Below, piece after piece: positions 25,618 to 33,321 of a DNA stretch of 64,000 nt. Source of the DNA: Filimonas lacunae (GTDB lineage Bacteria > Bacteroidota > Bacteroidia > Chitinophagales > Chitinophagaceae); the NCBI RefSeq assembly GCF_002355595.1, contig NZ_AP017422.1, positions 2,666,001 through 2,730,000 on the forward strand, written 5' to 3'. Positions within the stretch are counted from its first letter, which is position 1; the number at the start of each line of letters is the position of its first letter. The position numbers were made by a program, and so were the translations under genes. The notes below the pieces were generated by a model. It ran no database searches. It was not told where the DNA came from and saw nothing but the letters and a program-made list of their open reading frames with translations.

Positions 25618-26604
25618 ATGAAACAGCTACCACTGGAAAGCACCTCTTTTCAATATCTGGAAAGGAGTTTTAAAGAGTGGCTACAGGTATTGGGATATGC
25701 AGGCAGAACCGCAGATAGTTTACCTGTGCATGTAAGGGAGTTTTTTCATTACCTGGAACAAAGAGGTATTAAAGAACTGCCACTGGTAGAAAACAGGCAT
25801 GTACAGGGTTTTATTATTCACCTGGATAACCGGGTGAGTGATAAAACGGGTATGGGATTAAGTGCCAGTAGCAGGAATAAGATTATCACTGCTGTAAATG
25901 CCTTTATTAAATACATCAATGCTTCTGGTAAACACTTCCTGGACATAAACCCGGTAAGGCCAGATAATGATATTGATATACCAGTGGTATTAACACCACA
26001 GGAAATAAAACAGCTCTATGATGCCAGTTTTGATACGGGCAGAGTTAATAAGGCCATAGGGCAAAGGGATAGGGCGATGTTGGCAGTGTTTTATGGTTGT
26101 GGATTACGCAAAGAGGAAGGAACAAGGTTAAATATCACTGATATAGATACTGTAAAGGGATTGTTGTTTGTACGTAAAGGAAAAGGTAATAAACAGCGTT
26201 ATGTGCCTATTGCCAGACAGGCGTTAGAGGATATTAAAGTCTACCTGAAAGAAGGGCGTAATTGGTTTTTTGAACAGCATGACGGTACTGGTCACTGGCA
26301 AAGTGAAAGGTATGGTTTGAATTTTAAACGTAAAGTAACCACTGCGGATGAAGCATTTTTTATTAACCGGATGGGGCAGCGTATGAGTAATTTCTACCAG
26401 CGTTTACACCTGCTACGTGATAAAGCAGGCATTGAAAAGGAGTTTGGTTTACACATCCTACGGCACAGTATAGCTACGCATTTACTACAGAGCGGTATGG
26501 ACATAGAAGAGATTGCCAAATTCTTAGGGCATGGCTCCCTGTTATCAACACAGTTATATACTCATATAATTAACGATAAACCCGCAGATAATGGACAGGA
26601 ATAA
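25618..26604 (+). CDS. Tyrosine recombinase, catalytically complete
   Basis: This is a 328-residue XerC/XerD-type tyrosine recombinase. An N-terminal SAM-like core-binding domain covers about residues 10-105 (WLQVLGYAGRTADSL, VNAFIKYI). The catalytic domain has all expected residues: Arg164 in GCGLRKEEG, a lysine in GKGNKQR (~190), His279/Arg282 in HILRHS, His305 in LGHGSL and Tyr314 in QLYTHI. It overlaps the next recombinase gene by 14 bp. The pair lies at the right end of the element close to the att-like repeat at 27494, the usual place for integrases. It probably catalyses integration and excision, perhaps together with the degenerate partner. Confidence 0.9.
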   Translation: MKQLPLESTSFQYLERSFKEWLQVLGYAGRTADSLPVHVREFFHYLEQRGIKELPLVENRHVQGFIIHLDNRVSDKTGMGLSASSRNKIITAVNAFIKYINASGKHFLDINPVRPDNDIDIPVVLTPQEIKQLYDASFDTGRVNKAIGQRDRAMLAVFYGCGLRKEEGTRLNITDIDTVKGLLFVRKGKGNKQRYVPIARQALEDIKVYLKEGRNWFFEQHDGTGHWQSERYGLNFKRKVTTADEAFFINRMGQRMSNFYQRLHLLRDKAGIEKEFGLHILRHSIATHLLQSGMDIEEIAKFLGHGSLLSTQLYTHIINDKPADNGQE

Positions 26605-27460
26605 CGCATATGAAGCATGGTTAAAGAAAAATAGATATGCTGCTAGTACCATGCAGGAGCATATAGCAACCCTGCAAAGGTTTATAACCTGGGCAGAGGG
26701 TGAAGTGATGGAAGTGGATGAAATTACCTACCAGGAGTTACTGGCATATATACAGTATGAACAGAGTAAAGGATTGCAGCAGTCTACACTGGTATTACGA
26801 TTACAGAGTTTAAAACTGTATTATGATTTCCTGAAAGTAGAGGGGGTAATTGATAAAAATCCTGTTAGAAAGGTGCATTTAAAAGGCGGTGTACAGAAAG
26901 TGGTAGTAAATCCGTTGGATGAAGCTGCTCTGGAAAAGCTGTATGCGGATTACGAACAGTTAAAAGAACCCGCATGTAATGGTAAACATGCCTTATCTGC
27001 CCGTAGAAATGTAGCAATCCTGGGGTTAATGGTATTTCAGGGAGTGCATAGTGGTGAGATTTCAAGCTTTGAGCCAAAGTTCTTACAGCTCAGGGAGGGT
27101 AGGGTGAGTATAAATGGAACAAAACGGAGTAATGAACGGGTATTGCCGTTAACAGCAAGGCAGATGATAGGGCTACACAGTTACCTGGAATTACTACCAC
27201 CAGAACAGGAGAAACTATTTGATTGTAATGCCAGGAATGCAGTTTATACCATCATGGACGAATTAAAGGGCATCAATCCAGTTGTACAGAATGCAGCGCA
27301 TATAAGAAGCAGTGTAATATTAAACTGGCTGCGTAAACATAATAAAAGGCAGGTGCAGTATATGGCAGGGCATAAATACATTACCAGCACAGAGCATTAC
27401 GAACAGCAGGAACTAACCAAATTAACCAGCCAGTTAGAAAGGTATCACCCGTTGAGTTGA
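26591..27460 (+). CDS. Degenerate tyrosine recombinase partner
   Basis: This 289-residue protein has the same architecture as the upstream recombinase: a SAM-like N-terminal domain, residues ~8-85, and a catalytic-type C-terminal domain. Key residues have changed. The first catalytic arginine is replaced by His153 (GVHSGE). The HxxR motif reads AHIR, so only Arg239 remains in register, and the histidine position is alanine. His261 (AGHKYI) and Tyr270 (STEHYEQQ) are kept. The enzyme is therefore probably inactive alone and may act as a DNA-binding or regulatory subunit. The start overlaps the upstream gene by 14 bp, so expression of the two is coupled. Its end lies 33 bp before the right att-like repeat. 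Confidence 0.8.
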   Translation: MDRNNAYEAWLKKNRYAASTMQEHIATLQRFITWAEGEVMEVDEITYQELLAYIQYEQSKGLQQSTLVLRLQSLKLYYDFLKVEGVIDKNPVRKVHLKGGVQKVVVNPLDEAALEKLYADYEQLKEPACNGKHALSARRNVAILGLMVFQGVHSGEISSFEPKFLQLREGRVSINGTKRSNERVLPLTARQMIGLHSYLELLPPEQEKLFDCNARNAVYTIMDELKGINPVVQNAAHIRSSVILNWLRKHNKRQVQYMAGHKYITSTEHYEQQELTKLTSQLERYHPLS

Positions 27461-27493
27461 TTTTTGTTTATTTATTAAGCATGACGCATTGCA

Positions 27494-27510
27494 TTTACCT
27501 GCGTATATTA
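27494..27510 (+). repeat. att-like direct repeat, right copy
   Basis: TTTACCTGCGTATATTA is the partner of 21315-21331 (16 of 17 bases). Around it TTGCATT (27489) and TGATGCAA (27518-27525) form an imperfect inverted repeat, like the arm sites of a tyrosine-recombinase core. It lies just past the recombinase pair. Confidence 0.45.
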
Positions 27511-27567
27511 TAAATTTGATGCAAGCATAAACAGTTCTTTGAAAACACAATTTTCTTTGTAAAGGAT

Positions 27568-28734
27568 AACCATTTAGGGAATGTGCTGGCTACCGTGTCG
27601 GATAAGCGTTTGCAGGTGAGTGCGGCGGGTAGTACAGTGGATTCTTATGTGGCAGATGTGGTGAGTGCGCAGGATTATTATCCGTTTGGGATGTTGCAGC
27701 CGGGTAGGAGTTATAATGCTGGTGGGTATAGGTATGGGTTTAATGGGCAGGAAAGAAGTAGTGAAATTGATAGTAATAGCTTTACTGCGGAGTATTGGGA
27801 GTATGATAGTAGGATTGGAAGGAGATGGAACAGAGATCCAGAACCGTTTACTGATGTTAGTGAATATGCCGCTTTAAATAATAATCCTGTTTACTATTCT
27901 GATCCATTAGGGAATAAAGGAGGCCCTTCTTTATTTGACTATTTTAATATTTTCAATACAATTAATAACTTTTTTCTTAAAAAGGCATTGGAAAAACCAG
28001 CTTTGGCTGTTCAAAATGCTGCAAATACCAGAGTGGGGCAAGCGGTAACAAAAACAGTACATGATGTTGTAATAAGTGCTGATAATTTTACCGCTGGAAT
28101 GGGGCGTGCATTTACTTTTGGTTTATATAAGCCGCCTTTTAAAACCCACTATAATAGTGAGCAAGCTAATATTGCTTATTTGACAGGTGCAGCAGGCGAA
28201 GGTGTTGGATTTGCAATAACTGGTACTAGTACTCCTGGGGCTTCTCCACAGGTTGCAGGTTCAGGCGCAGTTGCTGTTTCAGGATCAAGTGCTTTAAATG
28301 TTAGTAAATTTTTAGTTACAAACCTTTTATTATTTGCTGATAATAGCCAAAGTGGTACAGAATCAAGTAGTAGTTCTTCGGGGCAAGCTAGGCAAGAGCA
28401 AGGAGCAAATTATGAGAACTGGCTACATAATGAAATGGGGGGAAGAGGAGAGTTTACGGAAACTAATGGAAAAACATCTCGTCAGTTTGACGGTGCATAT
28501 GGTGAAAATAACTCTATTTGGTACGAGGCGAAAAGTGGAGATTTTTTTGGCGATGGTTTCACTGCTGCTAAATTTGAAAAATTTAAATCAGATATGGGGA
28601 GAGGATTAGCTGTTGCACAGCATCATAACGCCAAATATGAAGTAATAGCACAAAAAAGCATACCAGAATATGTAAAACAGTTTTTAACTAAAAAAGGTAT
28701 TGGTTTTCATGAAAATGTAACACCTGCCCAATAA
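27568..28734 (+). pseudogene. Orphan RHS C-terminal tip with REase-fold toxin
   Basis: This is a displaced rhs tip. The first 179 bp (27568-27746) match 13800-13978 of the main rhs gene with about 11 differences, encoding NHLGNVLATVSDKRLQ and YYPFGMLQPG. After YGFNG the sequences diverge into a different core end (YDSRIGRRWNRDP, PVYYSDPLGN) and a different toxin. The C-terminal ~110 residues carry a PD-(D/E)xK-like signature, RQFDGAY then WYEAKSG, as in restriction-endonuclease-fold RHS toxins. The frame has no signal peptide, no RHS shell and only a GTG (27583) as start. It is probably a silent reservoir, or decayed 5' material of an older rhs gene. Its immunity gene follows directly. Confidence 0.8.
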
Positions 28735-28744
28735 ATATAGTTAT

Positions 28745-29167
28745 ATGTCAAAGACAGGAGCAATAATAATAGAAGCCCAAGATATAAATACAGATATTTA
28801 TCGAGAAATACTGAGAAATCTATTAAGTTTCAATTGGTGTTATACAAATAATGGCCTTGTGTCATTTATGATAAATGGAAGCCATGATTATGAACAAGAA
28901 AGTGTTAGTAATATTGAACACATATTAGAAAAAATTTCGAATAGTGTTTCAGGACAAATGTCTACTACTATAGACCTTGTTTATAAAGAATCCAATCTTG
29001 GAATAGGGTTAGGTTTTATTAGTTCAACAAGGATTTTTATATCCATTATTGATGATGTTAGGATGCTGCCAGGATTAGGAATTGTTGATTTTAGTTGGTA
29101 TTTGATTAACATAAAGCCTTTGTTTGAGTTACTTAAATACTATAGGGTAGAATGCATTTTTGATTAA
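28745..29167 (+). CDS. Probable immunity protein of the orphan tip
   Basis: This is a 140-residue cytoplasmic protein starting 10 bp after the orphan toxin frame. It is acidic, with mixed alpha/beta segments (GAIIIEAQDINTDIYREIL, IFISIIDDVRMLPG), and shows no similarity to the 80-residue immunity pair at 15 kb. Immunity is inferred from its place after the toxin and before the cassette-flanking repeat. The family was not recognised. Confidence 0.6.
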   Translation: MSKTGAIIIEAQDINTDIYREILRNLLSFNWCYTNNGLVSFMINGSHDYEQESVSNIEHILEKISNSVSGQMSTTIDLVYKESNLGIGLGFISSTRIFISIIDDVRMLPGLGIVDFSWYLINIKPLFELLKYYRVECIFD

Positions 29168-29190
29168 ATTGGTGATAATGTAGGGTAGTG

Positions 29191-29366
29191 TACACAACGT
29201 CACCTGAGTGATTAATATATTTGTAAGGGAGCTGATAATCAATTGGCTCCCTTATTTTTGTGTGGCAAAATAAGGTGTGCGCCTACGTGTCTTTTATAGT
29301 TTATTGTCACGGGAAGCCCACTGTTATTGAGTTTAATAAACCCTCGTGTACACTTTGTCACCTGCT
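29191..29366 (+). repeat. 175-bp cassette-flanking repeat, copy 2
   Basis: This is the counterpart of 15242-15416, about 90% identical by eye. It lies directly after the orphan immunity gene and includes a terminator hairpin (TAAGGGAGC, 29224-29232, with GCTCCCTTA, 29246-29254, then TTTTTG). Internally it carries a near-direct repeat, GTGTACACAACGTCACCTG (29188) and GTGTACACTTTGTCACCTG (29346). Confidence 0.75.
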
Positions 29367-30078
29367 CATGAAATGTAAGTATTGTCAGGGAGTCTGCATC
29401 AAAAAAGGATGGTATAAAACTGTTCAAAAATATCGTTGTGTAGAATGTGGTAAATACCAACGGAGTCTTTATCGCATCTGCCGATATACTTTACATACCG
29501 AATAGCAGGTGCTGTTATTGAATAATGAATGCGTGGGAATAAGTTCTATGTCACGTATTTTGCAAATACCAAAAAGCTCGGTTCAAATGCTACTTCTTAG
29601 GGCCGCCTCTAAAGTGACAAGGCCTATGCTTTCTACTTCTCATGAATCCTATGAGGTGGATGAGATGTATATTTTTATCGGCAGTAAAAATACGGCCTGT
29701 TATATTGTATACGCAGTCAACAGGAAAACAAGGCAGGTGTTTGATTTTATTACTGGTTCGCGCAGCAAAGAACAGATTGGCGGATTAATCAGGAGGCTCT
29801 TGTTAATGGCTCCGGCCAAAATTTATACGGATCGATTAAATATTTACAAGTCTTTAGTGCCGCGAAGTGTTCACTGTACCTTTCAATATATGACCAACAG
29901 GATAGAGCGAATAAACTTAACGTTAAGAACTCATTTGAAGCGACTAATAAGAAAGGGGATTTGTTTCAGTAGAAGCGCTGTAATGCTTAACGCCTGCTTG
30001 AAATTATATATGTGGGGTAAAAGCTCACCCATGGTTCATTAAAGGAATTGCCCAAAACTACTCGGCAGGTAACAGACA
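29354..30078 (+). mobile_element. IS1-family insertion sequence (approximate ends)
   Basis: The element carries an IS1-type transposase frame. Possible terminal inverted repeats are TTGTCACCTGC (from ~29355) and, on the other strand at the right end, CTGTTACCTGC (about 30067-30078). These are short and the boundary is uncertain. The left edge also coincides with the end of the 175-bp repeat, so that repeat may belong to the IS. No target duplication was identified. Confidence 0.55.
29369..30042 (+). pseudogene. IS1-family transposase interrupted by an in-frame amber codon
   Basis: The N-terminal part (29369-29505) is an InsA-like zinc ribbon with CKYC and CVEC. The C-terminal part (29509-30042) is a DDE_Tnp_IS1 domain with YEVDEM (first D), IYTDRLNIY (second D), NRIERINLTLRTHL (E) and CFSRS. 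Both lie in the same reading frame, separated only by TAG at 29503-29505, so this is one gene broken by a nonsense codon rather than a normal frameshifted insA-insB pair. The helix-turn-helix region follows the stop (GISSMSRILQIPKSS). Catalytic residues look intact. A GTG at 29509 could start the second half. The element is probably immobile unless the amber codon is read through. Confidence 0.75.
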
Positions 30079-30208
30079 TAGATTTTAAACAGCATTCGTA
30101 TCTAAAACAATGAATGTTTGTACACCTGTGATTTTTATGGCGTTCACAGATATACTTATAACAGAGAAAAATCGTAATATTGCTCCTGTTACATCCAACC
30201 CTTTCAAG

Positions 30209-31162
30209 ATGCTTAGAAAACAACTCCTGCTCTGGTGCCTGCTATTGATAGCACATCTTAAGATCGTTGCACAAAATACATTTGATTCTACGGGAAATAT
30301 TGGTATGGGAACTACTGCCCCCATTGAAAAATTGGTAGTGAAGGGGAATGTGTTAGTGAGTAATAATGGCGCTATTCAATTTTCAGCTGCGGGTAATGCA
30401 ACCGGTATGCCTATGTTAGGTGTAAGCGGCAATAACCAGTATATTGCTATTGGCGGACAGGGATTGCTGGCTGGTACCAATAATTTGCAGGATTTGGGTA
30501 TCAGTGGCTGGAAATTTCGTAATCTGTGGTTAGGTGGTTTTGCTAATATTAGTAAAAGTTTGCTGGTGAATACTGCTGATTATAATGGTATTATTGTAGA
30601 TAATGCCAACTTGAAGCGGTATGGCTTTATTAAATACCCTGATAGGGCTGCGGGCTTATGGCGTGTAAGTGGTCAGGAGTTTGAAATAGGAAGGGTAGAT
30701 GTAACGGATTTGAAAAATCAGCCTACCCTATATAATATCGATCTGAATGTAAATGGTAATGGTAATGTGGGTATAGGAACGGTGGCTACTTCCCAAAAGC
30801 TTTCTGTAAATGGTGCTGTGCTATGTAAAGCAATGGATATATCTTTTACAGAAGCAGAATGGGCTGATTATGTGTTTAGTCCAGGGTATAAGTTGCCAGC
30901 TTTGAGTGCTGTACAAACTTATATTGTGCAACACAAGCACCTGGAGGGTATTCCTTCTGCAAAGGAGGTGCAGGAGAAAGGAGTGAATGTGGCCCAAACG
31001 CAGGCTGTCTTGTTGCAAAAAATAGAAGAACTTACCCTATATATCATAGCTCAACAGAAGCAATTGCAATTACAGCAATTACAGGCAGATAGTGAATATA
31101 GCACGCTGGAAGCACAGGTCACTTCCCTGGAACAAAAATTACATGCTGGTTCTCATAAATAA
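30209..31162 (+). CDS. Tail-fibre-like secreted protein, copy A
   Basis: This is a 317-residue protein. I chose the ATG at 30209 because it opens a signal peptide (MLRKQLLLWCLLLIAHLKIVAQ); the longer frame from 30110 runs over IS-flanking sequence. After it come GNIGMGTTAPIEKLVVKG and GNVGIGT..SQKLSVNG, the repeat unit of Bacteroidota tail-fibre or adhesin-like proteins. The C terminus is a coiled coil with the characteristic HKHLEGIPSAKEV and KIEELTLYIIAQQKQL segment. Proteins of this type probably trimerise at the cell surface. It is followed 5 bp later by a paralogue. The signal peptide is seen; surface localisation is inferred. Confidence 0.75.
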   Translation: MLRKQLLLWCLLLIAHLKIVAQNTFDSTGNIGMGTTAPIEKLVVKGNVLVSNNGAIQFSAAGNATGMPMLGVSGNNQYIAIGGQGLLAGTNNLQDLGISGWKFRNLWLGGFANISKSLLVNTADYNGIIVDNANLKRYGFIKYPDRAAGLWRVSGQEFEIGRVDVTDLKNQPTLYNIDLNVNGNGNVGIGTVATSQKLSVNGAVLCKAMDISFTEAEWADYVFSPGYKLPALSAVQTYIVQHKHLEGIPSAKEVQEKGVNVAQTQAVLLQKIEELTLYIIAQQKQLQLQQLQADSEYSTLEAQVTSLEQKLHAGSHK

Positions 31163-31167
31163 ATGAC

Positions 31168-32106
31168 ATGAAACGCTTTTTTTTAAGTTTGACTTTAGGT
31201 CTAAGTACTGTTGTTGTAAGTGCACAAAATACATTTCCTGCAACAGGAAATGTGGGTATTGGAACAAAATCACCTGAGCAGTTATTACAGGTAGCTGGTA
31301 ATGTGCTTATCAGTAATAGCTATTCTTTAATGTTTAGAAAGGCTGATTCTATCACAGGTCCACAGTTTAGTCTGAGTGGAAATGGCGGTTATCTGCACGT
31401 TACCAGTGGAGGAATCATATCGCGTACAACCAACGTTCAGGATCTGGGATCAGATAGCTTTCGCTTTCGTAATTTATGGTTGGGCACTAATGCCAATATT
31501 GGGGGAAGTGTATATCTGAATTCCAGTGATAACAATGGTTTAATAGTGGACAATAATAGCCTGAGCAGGGTGGGGTTTATGAAGTATCCTAACCGGGCGG
31601 CCGGAATCTGGAGAGTAACAAACCAGAATTTTGAAATTGGCCGGGTAAATGTAACAGCTTTGCCGGGAACGCCCACCAGCTATACCACTGATTTATATAT
31701 TTCAGAATCGGGAAACATTGGTATTGGAACTAAAACGCCCTCACAGAAATTGAGTGTGAATGGGACTATTCTTGCTAAAAAAATGATAGTGTCGGTGAAA
31801 GAAGCGAATTGGGCGGATTATGTATTTGATGCATCATATAAGCTAATCCCCTTGCAGCAACTGGAAGAATATGTATTGTTTCATAAACATTTACCGGAGG
31901 TGCCTTCAGCGAAAGAAGTGGCTGATAAGGGAGTGGATGTTGGAGAAAACCAGGCTATGTTATTAAAAAAGATAGAAGAGCTTACACTTTATGTCATTGA
32001 ACAGCAAAAGCAATTAGATAAACAGAAAAAAGATAACGAAGAGCGTAATGCAGTCTTAAAACAGCGCCTGAAAGCATTGGAAACTATGGAGTTTAGTAAA
32101 GAATAG
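31168..32106 (+). CDS. Tail-fibre-like secreted protein, copy B
   Basis: This 312-residue paralogue of the preceding gene has a signal peptide (MKRFFLSLTLGLSTVVVSAQ), then NVGIGTKSPEQLLQVAGN, a middle domain sharing the YGF/RVGFMKYPNRAAGIWRV segment, and a C-terminal HKHLPEVPSAKEV and KIEELTLYVIEQQKQL coiled coil. The two genes are almost certainly a tandem duplication and are co-transcribed. The middle domains have diverged more than the ends, as expected for surface-exposed parts. Confidence 0.75.
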   Translation: MKRFFLSLTLGLSTVVVSAQNTFPATGNVGIGTKSPEQLLQVAGNVLISNSYSLMFRKADSITGPQFSLSGNGGYLHVTSGGIISRTTNVQDLGSDSFRFRNLWLGTNANIGGSVYLNSSDNNGLIVDNNSLSRVGFMKYPNRAAGIWRVTNQNFEIGRVNVTALPGTPTSYTTDLYISESGNIGIGTKTPSQKLSVNGTILAKKMIVSVKEANWADYVFDASYKLIPLQQLEEYVLFHKHLPEVPSAKEVADKGVDVGENQAMLLKKIEELTLYVIEQQKQLDKQKKDNEERNAVLKQRLKALETMEFSKE

Positions 32107-32141
32107 AGTATATTGTCAGGTAAATGCACAAGTGGCATCTC

Positions 32142-32849
32142 CTAACACTTTACTGTCTTTTTCTTCTTACCCAAAGTGCCACGGGCTTCCGCTTTGGCTA
32201 TATAGGCAACTGCATCAGGCACTTTGCAGGCTGTTCCATCCATATCTACCGTAACAGCACCTATTTGTTGCGCAATGGCAATAGCCTCCTGGGTTAAAGG
32301 TGTTACATAAGAGCCAGTACAGATCACAAAATTGTTCATGGCATATTTAACGCGGTTGCCCGCAGCATGAATTGTATTCTTCACACGCAGTAGCAATAAC
32401 TGCAAGGCGGGCAGATCCAATGCTGTGTCTGGCTTTAGCGCCACCAAGGCGGCGAGGGTAGCCCAACCTGCTGCTGCAATATGCTCCTGCGTGCTCTCGA
32501 TCCATTCTAATGCCAGTTTATATCCATGCAAACTGCCCGTAGCTACCCAGGGCACGGTGTATTCGCTGATGTTTTGCGAGAGGGCTTGTTGCACCCAGGT
32601 GTGGAGGTCATTGGTTGTCATTTTCTCATCTTCGGCTATAAGTCCGGCCAGGTACATGGCATCGGCATTGCCGGTAGCGTATAGCTCCAGTGCCAGCTGG
32701 TGGTTTTTCTTTACTTTTTTCTGTATGTTTTTCAGGTACTCTATTTTCACTCCAAACATAGGGTCTTTGATGCCATGGTTCAGGAAAATTTTCCTGATCT
32801 TCTCATCACCATAGGCTTTCAGCTCGGCCATTATTTCCTGCGTAGTCAT
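32142..32849 (-). CDS. DNA alkylation repair protein (AlkD-like)
   Basis: This 235-residue all-helical protein belongs to the DNA alkylation repair enzyme family (PF08713), HEAT-like glycosylases that remove alkylated purines. Seen in the sequence are YGDEKIRKIFLNHGIKDPMFGVK near the N terminus, ALELYATGNADAMYLAGLI, a W-containing LHTWVQQAL helix, and ending KVPDAVAYI. Length is typical. It stands alone on the minus strand between the adhesin genes and the decayed phosphatase. Assignment to the family is firm; the exact substrate is not. Confidence 0.85.
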   Translation of the reverse strand: MTTQEIMAELKAYGDEKIRKIFLNHGIKDPMFGVKIEYLKNIQKKVKKNHQLALELYATGNADAMYLAGLIAEDEKMTTNDLHTWVQQALSQNISEYTVPWVATGSLHGYKLALEWIESTQEHIAAAGWATLAALVALKPDTALDLPALQLLLLRVKNTIHAAGNRVKYAMNNFVICTGSYVTPLTQEAIAIAQQIGAVTVDMDGTACKVPDAVAYIAKAEARGTLGKKKKTVKC

Positions 32850-32946
32850 GAATAAATAGTTGAGAGTACCGGAAGTTAAGCTATTTAAGGGAGTGGTGAT
32901 CTTTCGGTGGTAATTTGTATTTTCGATATACCCAAACCCTCACCCG

Positions 32947-33056
32947 ATGAGCAAGACCTATATAGTTGGAGATATCCACGGCTGCCACGATGAACTACTA
33001 GCCTTAATTTCTCAGATAAACCTGCAGGATGACGACTGGCTAATATCCGTAGGGGA
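32947..33056 (+). pseudogene. 5' remnant of a metallophosphatase gene
   Basis: The first ~36 codons, MSKTYIVGDIHGCHDELLAL and following, match the start of a calcineurin-like serine/threonine phosphatase, with the GDxHG metal-binding motif. At the place where GDYVDRG should follow, the sequence jumps at 33054-33057 to unrelated material in another frame. The rest of the enzyme is missing. The stop-free run to 33930 is accidental and should not be read as one gene. Confidence 0.75.
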
Positions 33057-33278
33057 GGTACCCTTGATGTTGCTTTTATCAGCGAAGGAACAACGAAAAT
33101 GTTTTCTGTATATCAATCAGGGGATCAGGTGGCTTACATTGAATATTTTGATGATTCTTTTCCGGTATCTACCCCTTTTTATACAGAAGATGAGGAAGAT
33201 GCGAATTTCGGGCTTTGGGTGTATAATATTATTACCAATAAAGAAAGGTGTGCTCTCTTTTGCAAGAATAATGGATGA
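33057..33278 (+). pseudogene. 3' fragment of an unrelated gene
   Basis: In the +1 frame relative to the phosphatase start, an uninterrupted stretch (GTLDVAFISEGTTKMFSVYQ, then IEYFDDSFPVSTPFYTEDEE) ends at TGA 33276-33278. Its normal amino-acid composition argues that this is the true coding frame of a truncated gene, fused by a deletion to the phosphatase start. Family not recognised. Confidence 0.55.
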
Positions 33279-33321
33279 AGAAATAACACGTTCTGATTTC
33301 AAAATTGTTGAACTGCTTATT

